Assembly (NCBI RefSeq): GCF_016862775.1
Contig: NZ_BONP01000003.1
Coordinates: 62,001-126,000 of the forward strand
Source of the DNA: Cellulomonas phragmiteti
Lineage (GTDB): Bacteria > Actinomycetota > Actinomycetes > Actinomycetales > Cellulomonadaceae
DNA: 64,000 bases
Direction: 5' to 3'
The notes below the pieces were generated by a model. That model was not told the origin of the DNA, ran no database searches, and saw only the letters and a program-made list of their open reading frames with translations. Below are positions 46,439-54,509 of this stretch, piece after piece. Every line of letters starts with the position of its first letter. The stretch's first letter is position 1. The translations under genes were made by a program, and so were the position numbers.

Positions 46439-46837
46439 ATGACCATGACCGACCCGATCGCAGACTTCCTGACGCGTCTGCGCAACGCGAACTCGGCGCA
46501 CCACGACACGGTGACGATCCCGTTCTCGAAGCTCAAGAGCCACGTCGCCGAGATCCTGCAGGCCGAGGGCTACATCTCCGGCTGGACCGTCGAGGACGCC
46601 CCCGTGGGCAAGAACCTCACGATCACGCTGAAGTACGGCCCCAACCGCGAGCGTGCGCTCGCCGGCGTCAAGCGCGTGTCCAAGCCGGGCCTGCGCGTGT
46701 ACGCCAAGTCGACCAACCTGCCGAAGGTGCTCGGCGGCCTGGGTGTGGCGATCCTGTCCACGTCCTCGGGGCTGCTGACCGACAAGCAGGCCGCCAAGAA
46801 GGGCGTGGGTGGGGAAGTCCTCGCCTACGTCTGGTAA
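46439..46837 (+). CDS. rpsH: 30S ribosomal protein uS8
   Basis: uS8 is a primary 16S rRNA-binding protein and spc operon repressor in E. coli. The 132 residues include [14 protein letters not shown] and the C-terminal [20 protein letters not shown]. Two ATG codons, 46439 and 46445, are possible; the first gives the usual length. Confidence 0.97.
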   Translation: MTMTDPIADFLTRLRNANSAHHDTVTIPFSKLKSHVAEILQAEGYISGWTVEDAPVGKNLTITLKYGPNRERALAGVKRVSKPGLRVYAKSTNLPKVLGGLGVAILSTSSGLLTDKQAAKKGVGGEVLAYVW

Positions 46838-46862
46838 GTCCGAGACGGAGAGGAGAACAGCC

Positions 46863-47402
46863 ATGTCTCGAATCGGCAGGATCCCCGTCCCGGTGCCGGC
46901 AGGCGTCGATGTCGCCATCGACGACCGCCTCGTGACGGTCAAGGGCCCCAAGGGCACGCTCAGCCACACCATCGCGGCTCCCCTGACGGTGGACCGCGAC
47001 GACGCGGGCGCCCTCGTGGTGACGCGTCCCGACGACGAGCGCCTCTCGCGCTCGCTCCACGGCCTGACCCGCACGCTGCTGGCCAACCTGGTCACCGGTG
47101 TCACGGAGGGCTACACCAAGAAGCTCGAGATCGTCGGCACGGGTTACCGCGTCACGGCGAAGGGCGACACCCTCGAGTTCGCACTCGGCTTCAGCCACCC
47201 TGTGGTCGTCGAGCCCCCGGCGGGCATCACGTTCGCCGTCGAGACCCCGACGAAGTTCTCGGTCCAGGGCATCGACAAGCAGCAGGTGGGCGAGGTCGCC
47301 GCGAACATCCGCAAGATCCGCAAGCCGGAGCCCTACAAGGGCAAGGGCGTGCGGTACGCGGGCGAGAACGTGCGCCGCAAGGTCGGAAAGGCTGGGAAGT
47401 AG
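46863..47402 (+). CDS. rplF: 50S ribosomal protein uL6
   Basis: uL6 lies near the factor-binding site. The 179 residues start [20 protein letters not shown] and include VVKGPKG-like [12 protein letters not shown] and [20 protein letters not shown]. The length is standard. Confidence 0.98.
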   Translation: MSRIGRIPVPVPAGVDVAIDDRLVTVKGPKGTLSHTIAAPLTVDRDDAGALVVTRPDDERLSRSLHGLTRTLLANLVTGVTEGYTKKLEIVGTGYRVTAKGDTLEFALGFSHPVVVEPPAGITFAVETPTKFSVQGIDKQQVGEVAANIRKIRKPEPYKGKGVRYAGENVRRKVGKAGK

Positions 47403-47404
47403 CC

Positions 47405-47776
47405 ATGGCTATCGGCATCAAGGGCAAGGGCACGACCATCGCTCGTCGTCGTCGCCACCTGCGCCTGCGCAAGAAGGTGGTCGGCACGGCTGCTCGTCCC
47501 CGTCTCGTCGTGACGCGTTCGGCGCGCCACATGACCGCACAGGTCGTCGACGACGCGATCGGCAAGACCCTCGCGTCCGCGTCGACCCTCGAGGCCGACC
47601 TGCGCGGCGACGACGGCGACAAGACGGCCAAGGCACGGAAGATCGGCGAGCTCGTGGCCGCCCGTGCGAAGGCTGCCGGCGTCGAGGCGGTCGTGTTCGA
47701 CCGCGGCGGCAACAAGTACCACGGCCGTGTGGCTGCGGTCGCCGACGGCGCACGCGAGGGCGGTCTGGCCCTGTGA
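47405..47776 (+). CDS. rplR: 50S ribosomal protein uL18
   Basis: uL18 brings 5S rRNA to the 50S subunit. The 123 residues have a basic N-terminus ([20 protein letters not shown]) and [20 protein letters not shown] at the C-terminus. It starts 2 bases after the rplF stop. Confidence 0.98.
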   Translation: MAIGIKGKGTTIARRRRHLRLRKKVVGTAARPRLVVTRSARHMTAQVVDDAIGKTLASASTLEADLRGDDGDKTAKARKIGELVAARAKAAGVEAVVFDRGGNKYHGRVAAVADGAREGGLAL

Positions 47777-47810
47777 CGACGAACTCCGCATCGAAGAAGA
47801 GGACTTTCTG

Positions 47811-48449
47811 ATGGCTGCTCCTCAGCGCAGCAACACCGGTGCCGGCGGCACCGGCGGCGACCGCCGGGACGGCGGCCGTCGTGACGGCGGGCGGCGCGAC
47901 GCCGCCGAGAAGAGCGCGTTCGTCGAGCGCGTCGTGACGATCAACCGTGTCGCGAAGGTCGTCAAGGGCGGCCGTCGCTTCAGCTTCACCGCGCTCGTCG
48001 TGGTGGGTGACGGTGACGGCACGGTCGGCGTCGGCTACGGCAAGGCCAAGGAGGTGCCCGCGGCGATCGCCAAGGGTGTCGAGGAGGCGAAGAAGAGCTT
48101 CTTCCGCGTCCCCCGAATCCAGGGCACCATCCCGCACCCCGTCCAGGGCGAGAAGGCCGCAGGCGTCGTGTTCCTGCGCCCCGCGTCCCCGGGTACCGGT
48201 GTGATCGCCGGTGGTCCGGTGCGTGCGGTGCTCGAGTGCGCCGGCATCCACGACGTGCTCAGCAAGTCGCTCGGGTCGTCCAACGCGATCAACATCGTGC
48301 ACGCCACGGTCGAGGCCCTGCGCTCCCTCGAGGAGCCCGAGGCCGTGGCCGCCCGTCGTGGGCTGCCGCTCGACCACGTCGCGCCGCACGCGCTGCTGCG
48401 GGCTCAGGCCGCCGGCCGCGCCGCGGCGTCCGCGAAGGCGGGTGCGTGA
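47811..48449 (+). CDS. rpsE: 30S ribosomal protein uS5
   Basis: uS5 shapes the mRNA entry tunnel. The 212 residues have a Gly/Arg-rich N-terminal extension ([20 protein letters not shown]), then [20 protein letters not shown] and [20 protein letters not shown]. Its stop overlaps the rpmD ATG by one base. Confidence 0.98.
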   Translation: MAAPQRSNTGAGGTGGDRRDGGRRDGGRRDAAEKSAFVERVVTINRVAKVVKGGRRFSFTALVVVGDGDGTVGVGYGKAKEVPAAIAKGVEEAKKSFFRVPRIQGTIPHPVQGEKAAGVVFLRPASPGTGVIAGGPVRAVLECAGIHDVLSKSLGSSNAINIVHATVEALRSLEEPEAVAARRGLPLDHVAPHALLRAQAAGRAAASAKAGA

Positions 48450-48631
48450 TGGCGCGTCTCAAGGTGACCCAGACCCGGTCCGCCATCGGCGGCAAGCAGA
48501 ACCAGCGCGACACGCTGCGCACCCTGGGCCTGAAGCGGATCGGCGACGTCGTCGTCAAGGAGGACCGCCCTGAGATCCGCGGCATGGTCAACACGGTGAC
48601 GCACCTGGTCGCGGTCGAGGAGGTCGAGTGA
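48449..48631 (+). CDS. rpmD: 50S ribosomal protein uL30
   Basis: uL30 is a 60-residue 50S protein. It begins [20 protein letters not shown] and ends [11 protein letters not shown]. It is coupled on both sides: one base with rpsE, 4 bases with the rplO GTG. Confidence 0.97.
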   Translation: MARLKVTQTRSAIGGKQNQRDTLRTLGLKRIGDVVVKEDRPEIRGMVNTVTHLVAVEEVE

Positions 48632-49329
48632 CCATGGCCGACGACAAGAAGGCTGACGACAAGACGACGGAGACCGAGGCGCCCAAGGCCGCCAAGAAGG
48701 CTCCGGCGAAGAAGGCCGCCGCCAAGGCGGAGGCCGCCCCGGCTGCGGAGAAGAAGACGAAGGCCACGGCGGACGCGTCCGCCACGACCGAGTCCTCCGC
48801 GAAGGCCGAGAAGGCCCCGGGGAAGAAGAAGGCTCCGACGGCTGCTGCGAAGGCTGCCGCCGAGGCCGCTGCCCAGCCCGGCGCGGGTGGCACCCTCAAG
48901 GTGCACCACCTGCGTCCGGCCCCGGGCGCCAAGACCGCCAAGACCCGCGTGGGTCGTGGCGAGGCGTCCAAGGGCAAGACCGCCGGCCGCGGTACCAAGG
49001 GCACCAAGGCCCGGTACCAGGTGCCGGACCGCTTCGAGGGTGGGCAGATGCCGCTGCACATGCGGCTGCCCAAGCTCCGCGGCTTCAAGAACCCGTTCCG
49101 TGTCGAGTACCAGGTCGTCAACCTGGACAAGCTCTCGGCGCTGTACCCCGACGGTGGCGACGTGACGGTCGCCGACCTGGTCGCCAAGGGCGCGGTCCGC
49201 AAGGGCCAGCGCGTCAAGGTGCTGGGTGACGGCGACCTGACGGTCAAGGTCTCCGTCGCGGTGGACGCGTACTCCGCGTCCGCGAAGGACAAGATCGAGG
49301 CTGCCGGCGGGAGCGTCGCGGAGGGCTGA
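48628..49329 (+). CDS. rplO: 50S ribosomal protein uL15 with Lys/Ala-rich N-terminal extension
   Basis: uL15 is a late 50S assembly protein. The core (about 88-233) is ordinary: [59 protein letters not shown]. The first 85 residues are an extension of KK, AP and AE repeats ([20 protein letters not shown]) like histone H1 or mycobacterial HupB tails. The usual family length is near 150, so the extension is large. The GTG at 48628 overlaps the rpmD stop; ATG at 48634 is an alternative. It ends the ribosomal run at a strong terminator instead of leading into secY. Confidence 0.95.
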   Translation: MTMADDKKADDKTTETEAPKAAKKAPAKKAAAKAEAAPAAEKKTKATADASATTESSAKAEKAPGKKKAPTAAAKAAAEAAAQPGAGGTLKVHHLRPAPGAKTAKTRVGRGEASKGKTAGRGTKGTKARYQVPDRFEGGQMPLHMRLPKLRGFKNPFRVEYQVVNLDKLSALYPDGGDVTVADLVAKGAVRKGQRVKVLGDGDLTVKVSVAVDAYSASAKDKIEAAGGSVAEG

Positions 49330-49362
49330 GCCCCCCGACGTCCGCACGGTCGGACCACCCCC

Positions 49363-49400
49363 AGCGGGCGGTCCCGGGAGAGATCCCGGGGCCGCCCGCT
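49363..49400 (+). terminator. spc operon terminator after rplO
   Basis: AGCGGGCGGTCCCGGGA (from 49363) pairs with the complement ending at 49400 around a short GAG/AGA loop, about 17 bp with one G-T pair. It uncouples the ribosomal genes from secY. Confidence 0.8.
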
Positions 49401-49779
49401 GTGCTGTTCCCGAGAGTCGACCCGGGCGGGCGTCGGAGGTATCGGAGCCCCCCGCCGCCCCCGCCGGGCGGCGACATGCCGTGTGACCTGCATCTCTCGA
49501 CCTCGATCGGGTGGTCCGACACGGGGTGAGTCACGTTTCGTCATGGCAAGCGTTCCGACTTTCGAAGCAGCGGGTGAAAGGCGCCGCGCGGCTGGGGAGT
49601 ACCACCCGTCGTTGTGGCCGCCTAGGTCCCGGTGTGTCCGGTGGTAGCCGTTACGTCGCGATGGACGCCCGTCCTGGACGGATGACCTACTTGAACCTGC
49701 AACCGGCTGTCGGAAGCGCAGTGCTCGGCAAGGAGCGCGGCACGACGGCCACCAGCGGGATCCAGGGGGAGCACCGGTC
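49401..49779 (+). other. long leader region before the SipW island
   Basis: The 379 bases between the spc terminator and the first island gene contain no gene. From about 49530 the sequence is rich in short complementary segments and less GC-biased. It includes a stretch near 49530-49665 (GTCACG, then GGCAAGC, TTTCGAA, GGGTGAAAGGC, GGTGGTAGCCGTTAC, GATGG in order) that loosely recalls a c-di-GMP-I riboswitch. A motif TTGAACCTGCAACC at 49691-49704 recurs near 63335. No promoter is clear. A structured regulatory leader is possible but unproven. Confidence 0.35.
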
Positions 49780-51684
49780 ATGGGAACAGTCGCGAGCAGG
49801 CAGCGCAGGGCGGGCACGCGTCGTGCCGCCCTCGGCGCAGCGCTCGCCCTCGTCCTCGGCCTGGGTCTCGCTCCGGTCGTCAGCGTGCTGACCGCGAGCC
49901 CGGCGTCGGCGGCGACGACCGGCACGATCCAGGCCAGCTTCACCAACCACCGAGGCACCGACGGTTCCGGCACGCTCAACCCGACGACCAACAACACGAC
50001 GGCCAACTGCATCAGGTACAACCCGGGCAGCGGCACGCTGACCACGTCGGAGGCGCGCACCGCGCACGGCAACGAGATCGTCAACTACCGGACGCGGTCG
50101 TGGTTCCTCTTCTACACCCCGTGGAGCGCGTGGCAGACGACGAACCGGTGCCCCACCAACCTGAGCGACGGGTTCACGAACAACGGCGACCTGCGCGAGG
50201 AGTACTCGCTCGGACAGAGCATCATCGGCCTGACGCCGTCCCCGTCGACGACCGTCGCGAGCGGCACCTCCTTCCTCCTGGGGACGTTCCGCCACTACAA
50301 CAACCCCATCACGGCGACCGCCAGCTACTACGAGGGCACGATGGGTGTCAGCCTCGGCGGTTCGGCTCTCTCGTCGACGTACGTGCTGCACGAGACGCCG
50401 AACAGCGCCACGCCCGCGTCCTCTCCGGTGAACAACGACACGGTCACCTTCACCAACCTCCTCCGCACCGAGACGGTCTCGCTCAACGGGATGACGTACC
50501 GCCTCAGCGTCCAGGGCTTCACGACCGCGGGGACCGGCACCGCGCAGTGCGCGAGCACCCCCACCGGGTCGTTCTCGACCGTCGTGCAGACCGTCGAGGA
50601 GACGACGACCGTCGCGTGCCTGTGGGCCCGCCTGGACCAGGTCCGTCCGCTCAGCGTGGTCAAGCAGGTCGCCGCCGCGGGCGACGTGCCGGGGTCCATC
50701 CCCACGACGACCTTCACGTCCGCGTCGTCCGTGAGCAACTCACCGTGGGCCGCGTCGAGCTTCTCCCTCACGCCCACGGCCATCACGGGCACCGGCAGCA
50801 GCGCCGCGCTCGCCGCCCGCGACTTCCGTGCGACGGGCGAGCGGGTGACCCTGACCGAGGGTGTGCCGGCCACGAGCTGGGAGCTCTCGTCGATCACGTG
50901 CTGGGACGGTGGCGGCGCCGCCCTCACCGGTGGCGTGACGGTCACGCTCGTCACCCGCCAGGTCGTCCTCGAGAACGTCCCGGAGGCCACGAGCGCTCAG
51001 ACGGCGCCCATCGTCTGCACCTTCGTCAACACGTACGTCGCGCCCACGGTGCTGACGCTCATCAGCACCACGATCCCGAGCGGGACCGCGGCGGTCCCGA
51101 CCCCGGGCTGGTCCTTCACGGTCGACGCCGTCGGTGCGCCGCTGGTCACCGCGGGTGCCGCCGGGTCGGTCGCAGCGACCATCCCGGTCCCGGCCGGGAA
51201 CCGCGTCGTGCGCATCACCGAGACCCTGCAGACCGGTTACGTGTTCGACAGCATGGTCTGCCGGCGCAACGACGTCGGTGCGCTCCCGGTCACGGTGACG
51301 GTGAACCCGTACGACCTCACGCTCGAGCGCGGCCGCAGCTACACGTGCTCGGCCCTCAACCTGCGCTACGGCGTGGACCTGGTGAAGCAGGCGTACCTCG
51401 CCACCGACACCACGTTCACCACGCCGCTCGCCGCGGGCCAGGAGCGTCAGGCCGGCACGCCCGTCGTCTGGCGGTACACGGTGCGCAACACCGGCCAGAC
51501 CCCCTTGACCGGCATCGTGCTGCGCGACGCGTACACGGTGACCCCGACCGTCGGGAGCCCGACCACCGGACACACGGTGATCTCGTGCCCCGGCCGACCC
51601 GACATCCCGTCCGGCACCACGGTGACGATCCCGTCACTCGCGGCCGGCGCGGAGATCAGCTGTCAGTCCTCGGGGGTGCTGTGA
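49780..51684 (+). CDS. secreted choice-of-anchor-type surface protein
   Basis: This protein has 634 residues. A Sec signal peptide (RRAALGAALALVLGLGLAPV, cleavage near SPASAATT) is followed by a domain of about 230 residues resembling choice-of-anchor K (TGTIQASFTNHRGTDGSG, NCIRYNPGSG, SFLLGTFRHYNNPI, YYEGTMGVSL). Repeated prealbumin-like and DUF11-like beta modules follow (VVKQVAAAGDVPG, VDLVKQAYLATDT, WRYTVRNTGQTPLTGIVLRD). The protein stops inside or just after the last module, with no LPXTG-type signal or membrane helix, so it would be released or held by partners. It is the first gene of the SipW island. The ATG has GGGGAG about 8 bases upstream. Confidence 0.8.
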   Translation: MGTVASRQRRAGTRRAALGAALALVLGLGLAPVVSVLTASPASAATTGTIQASFTNHRGTDGSGTLNPTTNNTTANCIRYNPGSGTLTTSEARTAHGNEIVNYRTRSWFLFYTPWSAWQTTNRCPTNLSDGFTNNGDLREEYSLGQSIIGLTPSPSTTVASGTSFLLGTFRHYNNPITATASYYEGTMGVSLGGSALSSTYVLHETPNSATPASSPVNNDTVTFTNLLRTETVSLNGMTYRLSVQGFTTAGTGTAQCASTPTGSFSTVVQTVEETTTVACLWARLDQVRPLSVVKQVAAAGDVPGSIPTTTFTSASSVSNSPWAASSFSLTPTAITGTGSSAALAARDFRATGERVTLTEGVPATSWELSSITCWDGGGAALTGGVTVTLVTRQVVLENVPEATSAQTAPIVCTFVNTYVAPTVLTLISTTIPSGTAAVPTPGWSFTVDAVGAPLVTAGAAGSVAATIPVPAGNRVVRITETLQTGYVFDSMVCRRNDVGALPVTVTVNPYDLTLERGRSYTCSALNLRYGVDLVKQAYLATDTTFTTPLAAGQERQAGTPVVWRYTVRNTGQTPLTGIVLRDAYTVTPTVGSPTTGHTVISCPGRPDIPSGTTVTIPSLAAGAEISCQSSGVL

Positions 51685-51794
51685 CACCACCCACCGACCG
51701 CCGGCCACACCCACCGACTTCCTCCACCCCTCGGGGCGCCCGCCCGGACGTCCCAGATCACGCCTCCGGGCGGACCCACCAGAAAGGCACGACC

Positions 51795-52451
51795 ATGAAC
51801 AAGAAGACCAAGGGCATCCTCGCCGGCACCGCCGGTGTCGCACTCCTCGCCGGCGGCGCGACCTTCGCGACGTGGTCCGACGAGGCGTTCCTCGGCGGCG
51901 GCAGCATCGTCTCCGGTGACTTCGCCGTCACGCCCGGCGACGCGCCGGTCTGGTACGACGTGTCCGGCGACCGTGTCGACGCGGTGGACCCGGCGCCCGT
52001 GACGGGCACCCTGGGCCACGAGATCGACCTCGCCACCTGGAAGATCGTCCCCGAGGACACCGCCGAGGCGGCCTACGAGTTCGACGTCACGCTCGAGGGT
52101 GACAACCTCGCGGCCCAGCTGAACCTCTCCGGTCTGGACGCGGTTGCCGGCAACGGCGGCGAGGTGACCTACCGGGTGTACGTGCCCGGGGCCACGGCCG
52201 GCTCCTACACGGAGATCACCGGGATCACGAACGACACGCTGACGTTCGTGGCCCACGACGCCGCGGCGAACCTCAAGGCCGGCGCGGGCAACATCGTCGT
52301 CGACGACACCTCCGCCACCGACGTGGTGGTCGTCGTCAGCGTCTCCTTCGACGCCGACGACACCGACTTCACGGGCGACGACATCGTCGACCTGGACGGC
52401 ATCGGCGTCACCCTGACGCAGGTGCGCGGCAACGCCGTCAACGGCTTCTGA
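51795..52451 (+). CDS. alternate-type signal peptide (SipW-dependent) protein, TasA/camelysin-like
   Basis: This protein has 218 residues. The N-terminus is the alternate signal type cleaved by SipW peptidases (KKTKGILAGTAGVALLAGG, then TFATWSDEA with Trp27). The mature part is an acidic beta-sandwich (FDVTLEGDNLAAQLNLSGLD, VVVVVSVSFDADDTDFTGDD) like TasA and camelysin-family matrix or fibre proteins. AAAGG precedes the ATG. It is directly upstream of the SipW-type peptidase gene and is probably its main substrate and an exported fibre subunit. That role is inferred. Confidence 0.82.
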   Translation: MNKKTKGILAGTAGVALLAGGATFATWSDEAFLGGGSIVSGDFAVTPGDAPVWYDVSGDRVDAVDPAPVTGTLGHEIDLATWKIVPEDTAEAAYEFDVTLEGDNLAAQLNLSGLDAVAGNGGEVTYRVYVPGATAGSYTEITGITNDTLTFVAHDAAANLKAGAGNIVVDDTSATDVVVVVSVSFDADDTDFTGDDIVDLDGIGVTLTQVRGNAVNGF

Positions 52452-52537
52452 CACACCACGGGCGGCGGGCCGGCATCCCGGCCCGCCGCCCGACGTCGCC
52501 GTCCCCACGCGCTCCGACCCACTCCCGGGAGGTACCC

Positions 52538-53164
52538 ATGAGCACCACGCGCACCCCGCGCCGCCGCTGGCTCGCGGGTCTCCTCTCGATCGTCAGCACC
52601 GCGGCCGTCCTGGCCGTCCTCGCCCTCGCGATCGCCCTGGCGGTCGTCCCGCGGGTGCTCGACGGTGCCGCACTCACCGTCCTCACCGGATCGATGGTCC
52701 CCACCTACAACCCCGGCGACGTCGTCGTCGTCCGCGGCGTCAAGGACGCCCGCACCGAGGTGCGCGTGGGTGACGTCATCTCCTTCCAGCCGCTCCCGGA
52801 CGACCCCACCCTCGTCACGCACCGGGTCATCGAGGTGCGCTCGACGTCCGACGGCCCCCGCTGGGTCACGCGCGGCGACGCCAACGGCGCCGACGACGAG
52901 CCGCTGCAGGCCAAGCAGATCAAGGCCGAGGTCGTCTACCACGTGCCCTACGTGGGTCACGTGATGCTGGCCGTCGGGCAGCACCGGTCGTCCGTCGTGG
53001 TCGGCGTGGCGCTCGCGCTGTTCGCGTACGCCGCCTGGATGGTCCTCAGCCCGGACCGTCGTCGTCGCGGCACGGACGCCGCCGCCGCGCCGCACGAGGA
53101 CTCCGCGGACGCGCCCGGCACGACCGACGCCGCCGCGCCCACCGCCGCGGGAGCCGGACGGTGA
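52538..53164 (+). CDS. sipW: signal peptidase I, SipW (ER) type
   Basis: This is a membrane-bound peptidase of family S26B, 208 residues. An N-terminal helix (WLAGLLSIVSTAAVLAVLAL) is followed by the catalytic Ser52 in LTGSMVPTYNPGD and His95 in LVTHRVIEV. The His replaces the Lys of ordinary signal peptidase I, which marks the ER/SipW class. TRGDANGADDEP provides the conserved Asp residues. A second helix (about 152-172) anchors the C-terminus. It should process the alternate-type signal peptides of the adjacent genes. Its stop overlaps the next GTG by 4 bases. Confidence 0.9.
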   Translation: MSTTRTPRRRWLAGLLSIVSTAAVLAVLALAIALAVVPRVLDGAALTVLTGSMVPTYNPGDVVVVRGVKDARTEVRVGDVISFQPLPDDPTLVTHRVIEVRSTSDGPRWVTRGDANGADDEPLQAKQIKAEVVYHVPYVGHVMLAVGQHRSSVVVGVALALFAYAAWMVLSPDRRRRGTDAAAAPHEDSADAPGTTDAAAPTAAGAGR

Positions 53165-53778
53165 GCCGGCGCAAGCTCTCCGCCATCGGCGTCGCCGCGG
53201 TCCTCGCGGCGTCGCTGGCCGCGGGCGTCACCTACACCCTGTGGTCCAGCGACGCGGTCGCCTCGGTCGGCGTCCTGCGCTCCGGGAACCTCGACCTCGA
53301 GCTGGTCGGTCCCGTCACGTGGACCGAGACCAGCCCCGACGTCGTGCCGGCCCACAGCGTGCCGAGCACGGACGGGACCGCCGCGCACCTGGCGACCCGC
53401 GGCGACACCTTCACCGTGTCGCAGTCGTTCCGCACCACCCTCGAGGGCGACAACCTGCGTGCGGTCCTCACGGTCGCCTGGCAGGAGCCCGCCTCGCTGC
53501 CCGCCGGCGTCACCGGCACGTACGTCGTGACCCCGCCCAGCGGCCCGCCGACGGCGCCGGTCGCGCTCGGCACGCCGCTCGTCCTGCCCGGTGGCGCCGC
53601 CCGCCTCGGCCCGGGCGTGGGGGAGTGGACCGTCACGGCCACGCTCTCCTGGGCGAACGCGGCCGTCGTGGTCGTGTCGCCGTCCGCGCTCGCGAACCCC
53701 GCGCCGGCCCCCGACGCCTACGGCACCCTCCTGATCGACCTGCAGCAGGTCCGCGACGGGGACGGGTTCGACTCGTGA
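53161..53778 (+). CDS. alternate-type signal peptide domain protein (second substrate)
   Basis: This protein has 205 residues. It has an N-terminal signal with the TLWSSDA box (AIGVAAVLAASLAAGVTYTL then WSSDAV), then a beta-rich mature domain (TFTVSQSFRTTLEGDNLRAV, LLIDLQQVRDGDGFDS). The FRTTLEGDNL segment is shared with the upstream TasA-like protein, so they are related. The GTG overlaps the sipW stop. It is probably a second subunit or accessory of the same surface structure. Confidence 0.75.
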   Translation: MSRRKLSAIGVAAVLAASLAAGVTYTLWSSDAVASVGVLRSGNLDLELVGPVTWTETSPDVVPAHSVPSTDGTAAHLATRGDTFTVSQSFRTTLEGDNLRAVLTVAWQEPASLPAGVTGTYVVTPPSGPPTAPVALGTPLVLPGGAARLGPGVGEWTVTATLSWANAAVVVVSPSALANPAPAPDAYGTLLIDLQQVRDGDGFDS

Positions 53779-54509
53779 CCGTCACCTGGGCGCGGACCCG
53801 CGCACGCCTCGCGAGCCTGCCGACGCTCGCCGTCGTCGCGCTCACGGTCGGCGCCGCGCTCGTGCTGGGCGTCGTCGGCGGCGGCACCCTCGCGCTGTGG
53901 CGCGACACCGAGACCGTCACCGCACGCATGCCTGTCGGCGTCGTCGTCTTCGGCGTCGGGGCCCCCGCACCCGCCGGCACGCTGGCCGACTACGCGACGA
54001 GCCCCACGGACACGGTCGACTTCACGTTCGGCGCCGCGGCGGCCGCGACGCTGTACACGACGGGAGCGGTCGCCATCCCGTTCCAGGTCGACGCGCTCGC
54101 CCAGGGGCACCGTGGCCTGACCTACACGGTGACCCGGACCATCGCGCCCGGTGGGGTCTTCGCGGACTCCACGGTGCGGCTCGTCCGCGTCGCGAGCCCG
54201 GCCGCCTGCACGACGAGCGCGGCCGGACCGGACACCACGTCCTCGACACCGGTCGCCGCGACGTACAGCGACACCCGCGTGCTGACGGTCGAGCACTGGT
54301 GCCTGGTCGCCACGTTCGAGCGCATGAAGGGCACGTACGGCAACACGGCGAGCGTCGACGCGGGCGTCTCGACCTCCGGCGGGCTCACCGCGCAGCGCGC
54401 CACGGACCAGGACAGCTGGAGCGCGCAGGTCCGCAAGACGTTCGTGCCGGCCAACGAGCCGCAGCACCGCCTGACGCTGTCCTTCACGACCACGCGGCCG
54501 GTCCCGTGA
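53775..54509 (+). CDS. alternate-type signal peptide protein (third substrate)
   Basis: This protein has 244 residues. The signal region is LPTLAVVALTVGAALVLGVV followed by GGGTLALWRDTETV, the same box as its neighbours (xLWxD). The mature part has two Cys residues (AACTTSAAG, EHWCLVATFERM), which could form a disulfide, and beta-strand repeats (YTVTRTIAPGGVFADSTVRL). There is no anchor. GTG/TGA overlap couples it to both flanking genes. Confidence 0.72.
   Translation: MTVTWARTRARLASLPTLAVVALTVGAALVLGVVGGGTLALWRDTETVTARMPVGVVVFGVGAPAPAGTLADYATSPTDTVDFTFGAAAAATLYTTGAVAIPFQVDALAQGHRGLTYTVTRTIAPGGVFADSTVRLVRVASPAACTTSAAGPDTTSSTPVAATYSDTRVLTVEHWCLVATFERMKGTYGNTASVDAGVSTSGGLTAQRATDQDSWSAQVRKTFVPANEPQHRLTLSFTTTRPVP

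Noticed and set aside
49688..49707. Similarity of the reverse strand to the tRNA-Trp T arm (GGTTGCAGGTTC), suggesting an attachment site for the SipW island
   Set aside because: The match is only about 16 of 18 bases, much of it the general T-arm consensus. The tRNA is 34 kb away, and no integrase or second repeat is seen.
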